This document shows, one piece after another, positions 18,885 to 29,854 of a stretch of DNA of 64,000 bases; the stretch's first letter is position 1, and every line of letters begins with the position of its first letter. The stretch is taken from contig NZ_CP069812.1 in the NCBI RefSeq assembly GCF_016894385.1, positions 558,001 to 622,000 on the forward strand. The letters run 5' to 3'. The stretch is from Cupriavidus oxalaticus. Its GTDB lineage: Bacteria; Pseudomonadota; Gammaproteobacteria; Burkholderiales; Burkholderiaceae. Position numbers and translations under genes: made by a program. Under the pieces are notes generated by a model. That model saw only the letters and a program-made list of their open reading frames with translations. It was not told where the DNA came from and did no database searches.

Positions 18885-21800
18885 CGCGGGGTGGACTCCT
18901 GCGCCGGCTCCTCGCCCGTGCCGCCTTCCTCCGGATCACCGAAGCGGCGCTTGCGCCAGCCCTTCACGCGCGTGGCCACGCGGTCGAAGGCCAGGTAGAT
19001 CACCGGCGTGGTGAACAGCGTCAGCACCTGGCTGACCAGCAGGCCGCCCACCATGGTCACGCCCAGCGGCTGGCGCAGCTCGCTGCCGATGCCGGAGCCC
19101 AGCATCAGCGGCAGCGCCGCCAGCAATGCCGCCATGGTGGTCATCAGGATCGGGCGGAAGCGCAGCAGGCAGGCCTGGAAGATCGCGTCGCGCGGCGTCA
19201 TGCCGCCTTCGCGCTCGGCCTCGAGCGCGAAGTCGATCATCATGATCGCGTTCTTCTTGACGATGCCGATCAGCAGGATGATGCCGATGATGGCGATGAT
19301 GCCCAGGTCCATCCCCGCCACCAGCAGCGCCAGCAGCGCGCCCACGCCGGCCGACGGCAGCGTCGACAGGATCGTGACCGGGTGGATCGTGCTTTCATAC
19401 AGCACGCCCAGCACGATATACATCGTCACCACCGCGGCCAGGATCAGCCACAGCGTGTTCGACAGCGACGCGCGGAACGCCAGCGCCGCGCCCTGGAAGC
19501 TGGTCTGCATCGAGATCGGCAGGCCGAGTTCCTGTTCCACCCTGGTGATCTTGTCGACCGCGGCGCCAAGCGATTCGCCATGCGCCAGGTTGAACGAGAT
19601 CGTCGCGGCCGGGAATTGCCCCTGGTGGTTGATCACCAGCGGCCCGGTGCGCTCGGTGATGCGCGCGAACGCGCCCAGCGGCACCTGTCCGCCGGAAGAG
19701 GAGGGCAGGCGCAGCTCGGTCAGCGATTGCGGGCTGGTGCGGAATTCCGGCATGGTCTCGAGCACCACGCGGTACTGGCTCGACTGCGTGAAGATGGTCG
19801 ACACCAGCCGCTGGCCGAAGGCGCTGTACAGCGCGCTGTCGATCACCGCCGTGGTGATGCCGAAGCGCGCCGCGGCGTCGCGGTCGATATCGACATAGGC
19901 GCGCAGGCCGTTGTTCTGCTGGTCGCTGGTGACGTCGCGCAGCTCGGGCTCCTGGCGCAGGCGCTCCACCAGCCTCGGCACCCACGTGGCGAGCGTCTCG
20001 GGATCCGGATCCTCGACGGTGAACTGGTACTGCGTGCGCGAGACCTTGTCCTCGATGGTCAGGTCCTGCACCGGCTGCGTGAACAGCGACACGCCGCCGA
20101 GGCTCTGCACCGCCTGCTGCAGGCGCTGCGTGACCACGTCGATCGGGTCGCGCTCGCCCTTGGGCTTGAGGTTGATCAGCATGCGCCCGGCGTTGAGCGT
20201 GGTGTTGCTGCCATCCACGCCGATGAACGACGACAGGCTCGCCACCGCGGGGTCCTGCATCACCACCTTGGCCACTGATTCCTGCTTGCGCGCCATGGCG
20301 CTGAACGAGGTGGTCTGCGCGGCCTCGGTGATGCCCTGGATTACGCCGGTGTCCTGCACCGGGAAGAAGCCCTTGGGCACCAGCAGGTACAGCAGCACCG
20401 TCAGCGCCAGCGTGGCCACCGCAACGACCAGCGTGGCCCTCTGGCGATCGAGCACCCACTCCAGCCCGCGGCCGTAGCGCTCGATCACGTTGTCGAAGAA
20501 GCGGCCGGTGGCACGGTGAAAGCGCGACAGCTTCTCTTCCGGCACATGGTGCAGCAGGCGCGCGCACATCATCGGCGTGAGCGTCAGCGATACCACCGCC
20601 GAGATCAGGATCGACACCGCCAGCGTGATCGCGAACTCGCGGAAGAGGCGCCCCACCACGTCGCCCATGAACAGCAGCGGGATCAGCACCGCCACCAGCG
20701 AGAAGGTCAGCGAGATGATGGTGAAGCCAATCTGCTTGGAGCCCTTGAGCGCCGCCTGCATCGGCGAATCGCCCTTCTCGATGTAGCGCATGATGTTCTC
20801 GATCATCACGATCGCATCGTCCACCACAAAGCCGGTGGCAATGGTCAGCGCCATCAGCGTCAGGTTGTTGATCGAGAACCCGGCCAGGTACATCACGCCG
20901 AAGGTGCCCACCAGCGACAGCGGCACCGCCACGCCGGGGATGATGGTGGCAGGGATATTGCGCAGGAACAGGAAGATCACCATCACCACCAGCACGATCG
21001 CCAGCAGCAGCTCGAACTGCACGTCCTCGACCGAGGCGCGGATGGTGGTGGTGCGGTCGGTCAGCAGCTGCACGTGCACCGATGCCGGCAGCGCGTTCTG
21101 CAACTGCGGCAGCAGGGCCTTGATGCGGTCGACCACCTCGATCACGTTGGCGCCGGGCTGGCGCTGGATGTTCAGCACGATCGCGGGCTTGTCGTTGGCC
21201 CACGCGGCCAGGCGGCTGTTTTCGGGGCCGTCGACGATCTCGGCCACGTCGGTAATGCGGATCGGCGCGCCGTTCCTGTAGCCCAGGATGATCTGGCGGT
21301 ACTCGTCGGCGGAGCGCAGCTGGTCGTTGGCGTCGATGGTCGAGGCGCGCTGCGGGCCGTCGAAGCTGCCCTTGGCGCCGTTGACGTTGGCCGAGCCGAT
21401 CGCGGTGCGCAGGTCGTCGATCGACATGCCGAGCGAGGCCAGCGCGGTCGGGTTGGCCTGGATGCGCACCGCCGGGCGCTGCCCGCCGCTGATGGTGACC
21501 AGGCCCACGCCCTGGATCTGCGAGATCTTCTGCGCCACGCGCGTATCGACCATGTCCTGCAGCTTGGGCAGCGGCATGGTGTCGGACGTCATGGCGATGG
21601 TCATGATCGGCGCATCCGCCGGGTTGACCTTGCTGTAGACCGGCGGCATCGGCAGGTCGGACGGCAGCAGGTTGCTGCCGGCATTGATGGCGGCCTGCAC
21701 CTCCTGCTCGGCCACATCCAGCGGCAGCGTCAGCTCGAACTGCAGCGTGATCACCGAGGCGCCGCCCGACGAGGACGACGACATCTGCTTCAGGCCGGGC

Positions 21801-22021
21801 ATCTGGCCGAACTGCCGCTCCAGCGGCGCGGTCACCGACGAGGTCATCACGTCGGGGCTGGCGCCGGGGTAGAGCGTGGTGACCTGGATGGTCGGGTAGT
21901 CGACCTCCGGCAGCGCCGACAGCGGCAGCAGCCGGTAGGCCACCAGCCCGGACAGCAGGATGGCCAGCATCAGCAGCGCCGTGGCGACCGGGCGCTCGAT
22001 GAAGAGGCGTGAGGGGTTCAT
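18881..22021 (-). CDS. RND multidrug efflux permease, MdtB-like
   Basis: HAE1-type RND pump of 1046 residues, the usual family length. It contains [20 protein letters not shown], the TM4 proton relay [13 protein letters not shown] and the TM10-11 segment [21 protein letters not shown]. With the MdtC-like protein encoded next it probably forms a mixed trimer like E. coli MdtBC, whose substrates include bile salts and novobiocin. The substrates here are unknown. It starts 9 bp after the adaptor stop and overlaps the next gene by 4 bp, so the operon is tightly coupled. Confidence 0.95.
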   Translation of the reverse strand: MNPSRLFIERPVATALLMLAILLSGLVAYRLLPLSALPEVDYPTIQVTTLYPGASPDVMTSSVTAPLERQFGQMPGLKQMSSSSSGGASVITLQFELTLPLDVAEQEVQAAINAGSNLLPSDLPMPPVYSKVNPADAPIMTIAMTSDTMPLPKLQDMVDTRVAQKISQIQGVGLVTISGGQRPAVRIQANPTALASLGMSIDDLRTAIGSANVNGAKGSFDGPQRASTIDANDQLRSADEYRQIILGYRNGAPIRITDVAEIVDGPENSRLAAWANDKPAIVLNIQRQPGANVIEVVDRIKALLPQLQNALPASVHVQLLTDRTTTIRASVEDVQFELLLAIVLVVMVIFLFLRNIPATIIPGVAVPLSLVGTFGVMYLAGFSINNLTLMALTIATGFVVDDAIVMIENIMRYIEKGDSPMQAALKGSKQIGFTIISLTFSLVAVLIPLLFMGDVVGRLFREFAITLAVSILISAVVSLTLTPMMCARLLHHVPEEKLSRFHRATGRFFDNVIERYGRGLEWVLDRQRATLVVAVATLALTVLLYLLVPKGFFPVQDTGVIQGITEAAQTTSFSAMARKQESVAKVVMQDPAVASLSSFIGVDGSNTTLNAGRMLINLKPKGERDPIDVVTQRLQQAVQSLGGVSLFTQPVQDLTIEDKVSRTQYQFTVEDPDPETLATWVPRLVERLRQEPELRDVTSDQQNNGLRAYVDIDRDAAARFGITTAVIDSALYSAFGQRLVSTIFTQSSQYRVVLETMPEFRTSPQSLTELRLPSSSGGQVPLGAFARITERTGPLVINHQGQFPAATISFNLAHGESLGAAVDKITRVEQELGLPISMQTSFQGAALAFRASLSNTLWLILAAVVTMYIVLGVLYESTIHPVTILSTLPSAGVGALLALLVAGMDLGIIAIIGIILLIGIVKKNAIMMIDFALEAEREGGMTPRDAIFQACLLRFRPILMTTMAALLAALPLMLGSGIGSELRQPLGVTMVGGLLVSQVLTLFTTPVIYLAFDRVATRVKGWRKRRFGDPEEGGTGEEPAQESTPR

Positions 22022-22030
22022 GCGCGGTCC

Positions 22031-23473
<1,443 letters not shown>

Positions 23474-23808
23474 GTCCGCAATCCTGGGAGCGGCGCGCCC
23501 GGCGCGCCGCGGTGTTCTGCTGGCAAGTGACGATGCAGCAGTATGCCGCAACGCAATCGGCGCCGGCCGGCCGCGCGGGCAGCGCGCTCAGGGGCCGACC
23601 GGCGTGCCGGCAAGTGCCGTGCAGCGCGCATGGCGCGGCGCCGACGGCAAGTCATGCGGCAAGGATAATGTGCGGGCGCGGACGCCCGTATTTCGGCGCC
23701 CGGCGCTTTTATTACAGAGGATTACCAACGAGCCGGGTGTAACCTCCGGAAACAAAACCGCCCGGCCGATCCGGCATGTGCGCAGCCCGGGCTGACTATC
23801 ATGTGCCT
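23474..23808. promoter_or_regulatory. Divergent regulatory region between RND operon and two-component genes
   Basis: 335 bp without a gene. It contains ATTACA (23711-23716) and ATTACC (23721-23726) as direct repeats with 10-bp periodicity, then TGTAACC at 23739-23745. Direct half-sites one helical turn apart are the usual binding pattern of OmpR-type regulators. No convincing -35/-10 pair could be assigned. Confidence 0.4.
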
Positions 23809-24552
23809 ATGCGAACGAACCAGCCTACCCAGATCCTCGTCGTCGACGACGATCCCGAACTCCGCGACCTGCTGCGCGAGTACCTGACCCAGCAGGGCTT
23901 TGCCGTCTCGGTACTGCACGACGGCGACGGCCTGCAGGCGCGCCTGGAGCGCGAACGGCCGGCGCTGATCGTGCTCGACCTGATGATGCCCAAGGTCGAT
24001 GGCCTGACCGCGCTGCGCAACCTGCGCGCCAAGAACGACGACATCCCGGTGATCCTGCTCACCGCCCGCAGCGACGAGATCGACCGCATCGTCGGCCTGG
24101 AGATCGGCGCCGACGACTATCTCGGCAAGCCCTTCTCGCCGCGCGAGCTGCTGGCGCGCATCAACGCCGTGCTGCGCCGCAAGCTGGCCCGCCCCGCCGC
24201 GGCGCCCGAGGACCGCGAATCGGTCGCGTTCGGCCCGTTCCGTGTCAATTTCCGCCAGCGCACGCTGACCCGCGCCGGCCAGCCGCTGTCGATCAGCGAT
24301 ACCGAATTCGCGCTGCTCAAGCTGCTGCTGATGCATCCGCTCGAAGTGCTGTCGCGCGAGCGCATCGTCGAGCTGATGTATGGCAGCGCCAGCGGCATCA
24401 GCGACCGCGGCATCGACGTGCAGATCTGGCGCCTGCGCCGCCTGCTGGACGAAGACGCGCAGCGCCCGCGCTATATCCAGACCGTGCGCGGCCGCGGCTA
24501 CACCTTCGTGCCCGACGAAGCGGAAGAGATTCCCGCCGAGCTTTCCGATTAA
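23809..24552 (+). CDS. OmpR family response regulator
   Basis: Response regulator of 247 residues. The receiver domain (about 8-120) has the acidic pocket VVDDDPE, phospho-acceptor Asp57 in IVLDLMMPKVDG, the switch Thr in ILLTARS and the Lys in GKPFSP. The OmpR/PhoB winged-helix output domain follows (DTEFALLKLLLMHPLEVLSRERIVE ... VQTVRGRGYTF-like IQTVRGRGYTFVPDE). I chose the ATG at 23809. The cognate kinase gene follows 66 bp later. Adjacency to an mdtABC-like operon recalls BaeSR, which controls mdtABC in E. coli, although here the arrangement is divergent. Confidence 0.95.
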   Translation: MRTNQPTQILVVDDDPELRDLLREYLTQQGFAVSVLHDGDGLQARLERERPALIVLDLMMPKVDGLTALRNLRAKNDDIPVILLTARSDEIDRIVGLEIGADDYLGKPFSPRELLARINAVLRRKLARPAAAPEDRESVAFGPFRVNFRQRTLTRAGQPLSISDTEFALLKLLLMHPLEVLSRERIVELMYGSASGISDRGIDVQIWRLRRLLDEDAQRPRYIQTVRGRGYTFVPDEAEEIPAELSD

Positions 24553-24618
24553 AGCCCGCGGCGGCCGGCCGTTTTATCGCCTGACGCGCCGCCGCGTGCC
24601 ACCCGAGCCTGCTTCCCG

Positions 24619-25893
24619 ATGAAGTTGCGACGTATCGACACCCTGTTCGGCCGCATTGCCTTGCTGATCGCGGCCGTGCTCGTGATCAGCCATTTCTCGT
24701 GGCTGGCCATCCTGCGCATGGACCGGCGCCAGCAGCAGGTCGACTATTCCGTGGAGCAGATGCTGTTCCAGCTCGACAGCATCGAGCGCGCGCTCGATGC
24801 GCGCCCGCCGGCGAAGCTGCCCAGCCTGGTGGAGACCGCCGACACCGCCAGCGCCGATGAGCACGCCACCGTGCCCAAGGGCGGGCGTTCGCGCCGCCTG
24901 GTCGAGCAGTTCATCGCGCGGCTGCCGCAGGGCACCGAGGTGCGCCTGGAAGACGAGACCACGCCGCGCATCTGGATCAAGCTGCCGAGCCGCGCGGACT
25001 GGATCGCGATGCCGATCCTGTGGGTCCACAACCCGCCGCCAGACAACCGCCTGGTGCCGGGCGTGATGCTGGTGGTGGGCGTGGCCATCGTGTTCGCGCT
25101 GCTGATCGCGTGGCAGCTGCAGCGGCCGGTGCGCGACATGGCCAACGCGGCCGAGTTGCTGTCGCGGCAGCGCGAAGTGCCGCGCCTGCGCGAACGCGGG
25201 CCGCATGAGCTGCGCCAGCTGATCGAGCGCTTCAATCGCATGGTGGCCGACCTGGCACGCATCGACCAGGAGCGCAACACCATGCTGGCCGGCATCGCCC
25301 ACGACCTGAAGACGCCGCTGGCGCGGCTGCGGCTGCGCGCCGAAATGCTGGCCGATCCCAAGGCCGCCGCGGGGGTGACGCGGGACGTGGATTCGATGCA
25401 GGCCATCGTCGAGCAGTTCCTGAGCTTCGCGCAGACCAGCGAATCCACGGCCCGCCCCGTGCCGGTGGACCGGCGCGTCAACGAACTGGCGGCGTCGCTG
25501 GCCGAGCAGGAGCGCCAGGTGGTGCTGTCGCTGGGTGCGGGCGAGGGCTTCCGCATGATCGCGACGCAGCTGGACCGGATCATCGGCAACCTGGTCGACA
25601 ACGCCTATGCCTATGGCAAGCCGCCGGTATGCATCGCGACCACGCGCACGCCGGACGGCTACCTGCTGGTGGTCGAAGACCATGGCGAAGGCATCCCCGA
25701 AGCGGACAAGGAGCGCGTCACGCTGCCGTTCGTGCGGCTGGACCCCGCACGCGGCGGCAATGCGCATTCCGGGCTGGGGCTGGCGATCGTGGATCGGCTG
25801 GTGCGGCAGGCCGGGGGCAAGCTCAACCTGGTCAATGCGCACGGCGGGGGTTTCCGTGTGGAGATGCTGTTTGGCGGGGCGACGGCGGCATGA
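24619..25893 (+). CDS. Sensor histidine kinase, EnvZ-like
   Basis: Membrane kinase of 424 residues that should phosphorylate the response regulator encoded just upstream. TM1 lies near residues 11-33 and a periplasmic domain of about 110 residues follows. TM2 is near 147-166 (PGVMLVVGVAIVFALLIAW), then a HAMP linker. The dimerisation domain carries His228 in GIAHDLKTPLARLRLR, and the ATPase domain has the N box NLVDNAYAYG and G boxes VEDHGEGIP and GLGLAIVDRLV. The periplasmic sensor shows no recognisable ligand domain, so the signal is unknown; envelope or drug stress is plausible from the neighbours. Confidence 0.94.
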   Translation: MKLRRIDTLFGRIALLIAAVLVISHFSWLAILRMDRRQQQVDYSVEQMLFQLDSIERALDARPPAKLPSLVETADTASADEHATVPKGGRSRRLVEQFIARLPQGTEVRLEDETTPRIWIKLPSRADWIAMPILWVHNPPPDNRLVPGVMLVVGVAIVFALLIAWQLQRPVRDMANAAELLSRQREVPRLRERGPHELRQLIERFNRMVADLARIDQERNTMLAGIAHDLKTPLARLRLRAEMLADPKAAAGVTRDVDSMQAIVEQFLSFAQTSESTARPVPVDRRVNELAASLAEQERQVVLSLGAGEGFRMIATQLDRIIGNLVDNAYAYGKPPVCIATTRTPDGYLLVVEDHGEGIPEADKERVTLPFVRLDPARGGNAHSGLGLAIVDRLVRQAGGKLNLVNAHGGGFRVEMLFGGATAA

Positions 25894-25998
25894 GTCGGAA
25901 GCGTGATGCTGCGGCTGCGGCTGCGGCTGAACGCGTCGCTGCGCTCGCTTAGCGTTTTCGCTGGAAACCCCCCTGGCCTTTGCTTCCCGCTGGTTTGC

Positions 25999-26039
25999 TC
26001 CCCTCTCCCGCGCGCGGGAGAGGGGCCGGGGGTGAGGGC
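25999..26039. repeat. CTCTCCC-type hairpin (family 2, partial copy)
   Basis: CCCCTCTCCCGCGCGCGGGAGAGGGG is a perfect palindrome 3' of the histidine kinase, followed by CCGGGGGTGAGGGC as in the other family 2 copies. It could double as a transcript end for the kinase operon, but it has no T-run. Confidence 0.6.
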
Positions 26040-26108
26040 CGGAGCCTCGACGAAGTCACGCCGTAACCCGCTCGCCAATCCCGCAGGTTGCCGATGCACC
26101 AAACTCAC

Positions 26109-27101
26109 TCAATCGCTCGCGGTGAAGCCCGAGGCCTCGACCGCGGGCTTCCATCGGGCCCGCTGTGCCAGGATGGTCTTGCGCAGCTCCGCCGCGGGCT
26201 GGCCGTTCATCTCCATCCCCAATGTCGCCATCTTGTCCCGCACGTCGGGCGCATTGACCGCTTCCAGCAGCGCTTTCTCTAGCCGGGCGGCCGTGGCGGG
26301 CGGGGTGCCGGGCGGCGCGAATGCCGCATACCATCCCGAGGCGGCCTCGAAGCCAGGCGCGCCGGCTTCGGCCAGCGTCGGCACATCGGGCAGCAGCGCC
26401 GAGCGGCGGGTTCCGGTCACGCCGAGGAAGCGGATCTTGCCGGCGCGGTACAGCTCCATCTGCCCCGCGATGGCATCGATGCCGATCGGCAGCGTGCCGC
26501 CGATTTCGTCGGTCAGCATCATGACCACGCCGCGGTACGCGGTGGGCACCAACGGCACGCCGATGGCCTTGCTGAGGTTCATCACGCCGAAATGGATGCT
26601 GCCGCCGAGCGTGACCAGCCCGACCCCGCCTTTTGACGGATCGCGCTTCACCCATGCCAGGTACTCCGGCATCGTGCGGTACGGCTGGCTGACGCTGGCC
26701 GATGCCACCAGCGGCACGTCGGCCAGGTAGGCGACCGGCAGCAGGTCCTTGTCCGGGTCATAGGGCAGGCGCTTGTAGGTCAGCGGAAAGATGGTGAAGG
26801 GTGGCGCCGGTGAAATCAGCAGCGTCTTGCCGTCGGCAGGCGCGCGGCGGACGTTGTCCAGCGCCAGCCGCGCCGACGCCCCCGGACGGTTTTCCACCAC
26901 CACCGGCGTGTCGAGGGAAGTGCGCAGCTTCTCCGCCAGCGTGCGGGCGAAGATGTCGAGGGCGCCGCCGGCCGCGAACCCGACCACGATGCGCAGCGGG
27001 GTATCGCCCGGGGCCGCCTGCGCGGTGGCCGGCAGCGAAGCGATGCCAAGGGCAAGGGAAATGCCGACTGCGAGGCTGCGCAGGGCGAATCGGACTGGCA
27101 T
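26109..27101 (-). CDS. Bug family (tripartite tricarboxylate transporter type) periplasmic binding protein
   Basis: Secreted binding protein of 330 residues with a Sec signal (MPVRFALRSLAVGISLALGIASLPATAQA). The TctC/Bug hallmark IVVGFAAGGALDIFARTLAEKL follows, with VVVENRPGASARLALDNV. Proteins of this family bind small carboxylates or other polar ligands, and most Burkholderiales genomes carry dozens without dedicated TctAB membrane partners. It is last in a run with an M81 peptidase and another Bug gene, 34 bp after the peptidase stop, with GGAGACACC before the start. Ligand unknown. Confidence 0.92.
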   Translation of the reverse strand: MPVRFALRSLAVGISLALGIASLPATAQAAPGDTPLRIVVGFAAGGALDIFARTLAEKLRTSLDTPVVVENRPGASARLALDNVRRAPADGKTLLISPAPPFTIFPLTYKRLPYDPDKDLLPVAYLADVPLVASASVSQPYRTMPEYLAWVKRDPSKGGVGLVTLGGSIHFGVMNLSKAIGVPLVPTAYRGVVMMLTDEIGGTLPIGIDAIAGQMELYRAGKIRFLGVTGTRRSALLPDVPTLAEAGAPGFEAASGWYAAFAPPGTPPATAARLEKALLEAVNAPDVRDKMATLGMEMNGQPAAELRKTILAQRARWKPAVEASGFTASD

Positions 27102-27135
27102 GGTGTCTCCTGTAGGAAGCGGGATACTTCGGTGA

Positions 27136-28647
27136 TCAGGCGGCGTGCATCGAGGTGTGCTCGTCCAGCGGGTAGATCGGGCGGCGCAGGTTGCGGAAAG
27201 GGAACTGGCTGTAGTCGGAGCTGCATACCCCCGGTCCGGCCACCAGCACGATCTCTTTCGCGATCGGCTCGAAGCCGGCCCGGAAATGCTGGCGCGACTT
27301 GATCAGGACATATTTGCGGCGCGACAGGTCGATGCCGGCGTGCGTGAACACGCCCGTATCGAACGGCTCCTGCGGTTGCTCGCAGACCACCACCAGCGTG
27401 CCGCCGACGTCGAGCACCGCCGTGCGCCCGAGGCTGAGCTGCATGCCGGTGAACATCGGTCCCGTCACCTGGTAGCTGCCGTCCGTCACGCAGCGGACGC
27501 GGCCGGTCAACCGTAGAGGCTTGCCTTTCAGGCCAAGCGCCGGCGTGTCGGTCTTGCCGCCCACGTCCACCGTCACGGTATTGCCGACACCGGCCGCGAC
27601 CAGGATGGCGACAGCGGCCGGATCCCAGTATGGGCCCGCGACAACATCCTCCAGCCCCTGGCGCAGCACTTCGCCAAGCACGGTCATTTCATCGGTCGGT
27701 CCGCCCGCGCCACAGTTGTCGCCGTGGTCGACCAGGATCACCGGGCCGGCCTGCGCAGCGCGCGCCCGCGCGATGGACACCTCCATCGGCTCGAGCGGAA
27801 AGACGAAGTCGGCGCGTCGTGCCCATGCCGCGGCGCAGAGTTCGTCGAGCAGCCGCGCGCCCGCGCTGGTGCGATCGGCCTGGTTGCCATCCGCCACCAC
27901 CAGCACCGTCAGCCCGGTATGCGGGATGTCCGCCAGCGGGAAGCCGCCGAACACGGAGACGTTCAGTACCTCGCCGTCGCGCTCGGCGGCGATGGCCCGG
28001 TCCATGATGTCCTTCATCGGCTGCTCGCGCGGCGTCTGGCGCAGCATGTGGGTGAGCATGGGCAAGGTCCGCCACAGCATCACGGGACGGGCTTCGCCCC
28101 GCAGCGCGGCCATCAGCGTCCGCGCCGCGCGCGCGCCGGTTTCGTACACGTCCACGTGCGGGTAGGTGCGGTAGCCGGCGATGACGGTGGCGTTGTCCAC
28201 CAGTGCCGCGCTGAAATTGGCGTGGAAATCGAGCGAGACGGCAATCGGGATCCCGGGCGCGGCGGCGCGGATCCGGGCCAGCAGTTCGCCTTCCGCGTCG
28301 GCAAGGCCCTCGGCCACCATCGCGCCGTGCAGGTCGAGCATGACGGCGTCGCAGCCTGCCCGCACGGCCTCGATGATCGTGGCCGACATCGATTCGAAGG
28401 CCTCGCGCGTGACCACGCCGCTGGGTACGGCATTGGCCATCAGCGGCATCACGAACTCGTCGCCCTGGGCCCGCACCAGGTCCATGAATGCCGCCGCCGC
28501 GCTGTTGGTGCCCTGGCACGCGCGGGCTGCGTCGTCGCCGTAGAGCGGGGCGCCGGTGCTGCTGCCGCGGCTGAAGGCCGACAGCGGCGTGGGAATCGGC
28601 GAGAAGGTATTGGTCTCGTGCCGCATCAGGGCGATGACGAAGCGCAT
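27136..28647 (-). CDS. M81 family metallopeptidase (MlrC-like)
   Basis: Zinc metalloprotein of 503 residues, named after MlrC, which degrades linearised microcystin in Sphingomonas. It starts MRFVIALMRHETNTFSPIPTP, the family opening with its putative metal-binding His-Glu, and contains MLDLHGAMVAEG, SLDFHANFSAALVD and ILVDHGDNCGAGGP, all rich in candidate ligands. The ATG at 28647 is preceded by GGGAGCAACC; the much longer frame upstream runs through the next gene. It lies between two Bug binding protein genes on one transcript, so its substrate is probably an imported amide- or lactam-like compound. That role is inference. Confidence 0.9.
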   Translation of the reverse strand: MRFVIALMRHETNTFSPIPTPLSAFSRGSSTGAPLYGDDAARACQGTNSAAAAFMDLVRAQGDEFVMPLMANAVPSGVVTREAFESMSATIIEAVRAGCDAVMLDLHGAMVAEGLADAEGELLARIRAAAPGIPIAVSLDFHANFSAALVDNATVIAGYRTYPHVDVYETGARAARTLMAALRGEARPVMLWRTLPMLTHMLRQTPREQPMKDIMDRAIAAERDGEVLNVSVFGGFPLADIPHTGLTVLVVADGNQADRTSAGARLLDELCAAAWARRADFVFPLEPMEVSIARARAAQAGPVILVDHGDNCGAGGPTDEMTVLGEVLRQGLEDVVAGPYWDPAAVAILVAAGVGNTVTVDVGGKTDTPALGLKGKPLRLTGRVRCVTDGSYQVTGPMFTGMQLSLGRTAVLDVGGTLVVVCEQPQEPFDTGVFTHAGIDLSRRKYVLIKSRQHFRAGFEPIAKEIVLVAGPGVCSSDYSQFPFRNLRRPIYPLDEHTSMHAA

Positions 28648-28706
28648 TAGGTTGCTCCCGGTGAAGTGGGTCTGACGCAAGGTCAGGTTCGATGCCAGTG
28701 TCGACG

Positions 28707-29693
28707 TCAGTTGGATTCGAGGTTGACCGTGCGCGCGATTGCGCCATAGCGCACGGTTTCCGCATGGATCAGGCGCCGGCTCTCGGCGGGCGTGGTCAGG
28801 ACCGGCTCGTAGGCGAGCGCCTGCAGCCGCTCCAGGAAATCCGTTTCCTGCACGCTGGCGCGGACTTCCCGGTACAGCCGTTCGACGATGGCATCCGGAG
28901 TGCCGGCCTTGGCGACCAGTGCCAGGTTGGCGCGCACGAGCAGGGCGTCCTTGTTGTCGGGCACCTGCCGCTCCAGCCTGGGGAACTGTGCGACCGTCTC
29001 GGTCTGCAGCACGGCAAGCGGCTTGACCTTGCCGTCGCTCACATAACTGACGGACGAGCCGATGACATCCACGTGCGCATCGGTCTGGCCACCGATCAGG
29101 TCCGACATCGCCGGCGGCGATCCACGGTACGGCACGATGGTGAAGTCCAGGCCGTTGCGGCGTTTCCAGTCCGCCAGGCCGAGGTGTGCCGCGCCGGCGA
29201 CCGCATTGATGCTGATCGAGACCTTGCCCGGATGCTTGACGATGTAGTCCTTCAGCCCGGCCAGCGTCATCGGCTTGCGGTCCGCGCGCGCCACGATCCA
29301 GTGCGGCACGGTGTTCACGATGGTGACGGGCGTGAGATCCCGGTCGGGGTGGTAGCGCAGTCCCTTGACCGTATGCGGGTTGATGTTCAGCGTGCCGTCG
29401 CTGGCCAGCAGCAGGGTATGGCCGTCTGCCTTTTCCTTCAGTACCGACATGACGCCGGGCACGGTGGCCCCGCCTGCAATGTTCTCGACCACGACCGGCT
29501 GGCCGAGCCGCTGCTCGAGCTTGCGGGCAAGGGTGCGTCCCACGATGTCGTAAGAGCCGCCGGCGGGGAACGGCACCACCAGCCGCAGTGGCCGGTCCGG
29601 CCAGGCTGCGGCGCCAGCCGCGTTCATGGCGAGCATGGTGGCGCCCGCAATCACGCCACGGATGATCGTGGCAAGCGAAATCGCTTTGTTCAT
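28707..29693 (-). CDS. Bug family periplasmic binding protein
   Basis: Binding protein of 328 residues with signal MNKAISLATIIRGVIAGATMLAMNAAGAAA. The family motif LRLVVPFPAGGSYDIVGRTLARKLEQ follows, with VVENIAGGATVPG. It is the first gene of the Bug-M81-Bug operon, with AGGAGGAGAACCG before the start. It is divergent from a LysR gene starting 161 bp away, which is the usual partner of such binding-protein operons in Burkholderiales. The two Bug proteins of this operon are clearly distinct in sequence, so they may bind different ligands. Confidence 0.92.
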   Translation of the reverse strand: MNKAISLATIIRGVIAGATMLAMNAAGAAAWPDRPLRLVVPFPAGGSYDIVGRTLARKLEQRLGQPVVVENIAGGATVPGVMSVLKEKADGHTLLLASDGTLNINPHTVKGLRYHPDRDLTPVTIVNTVPHWIVARADRKPMTLAGLKDYIVKHPGKVSISINAVAGAAHLGLADWKRRNGLDFTIVPYRGSPPAMSDLIGGQTDAHVDVIGSSVSYVSDGKVKPLAVLQTETVAQFPRLERQVPDNKDALLVRANLALVAKAGTPDAIVERLYREVRASVQETDFLERLQALAYEPVLTTPAESRRLIHAETVRYGAIARTVNLESN

Positions 29694-29854
29694 CGGTTCT
29701 CCTCCTGAGGTCTGTTGCCTCGTGTCTGCGCGATGGGATGGGCCGACTATAAGGGATCGATGTCTCTACCAAAAGCGAATAAAAGTCGTGTTATGTTGAG
29801 AAAATGGTTAACTCATGAAATGCGGCGAATCCCGCCTTTCCTCTTCATCTGCTC

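Noticed and set aside
16062..18998. Very long open frames opposite the RND permease genes (978 and 498 residues), and similar ones opposite the PBP4 and outer-membrane channel genes
   Set aside because: Composition is dominated by His, Arg, Gly and Asp as expected for antisense frames of GC-rich genes; no family resemblance, no ribosome-binding sites.
27136..29772. A single 878-residue frame covering the M81 peptidase and beyond
   Set aside because: Only the part from 28647 downward is peptidase; the upstream part is out-of-frame reading of the neighbouring Bug gene.
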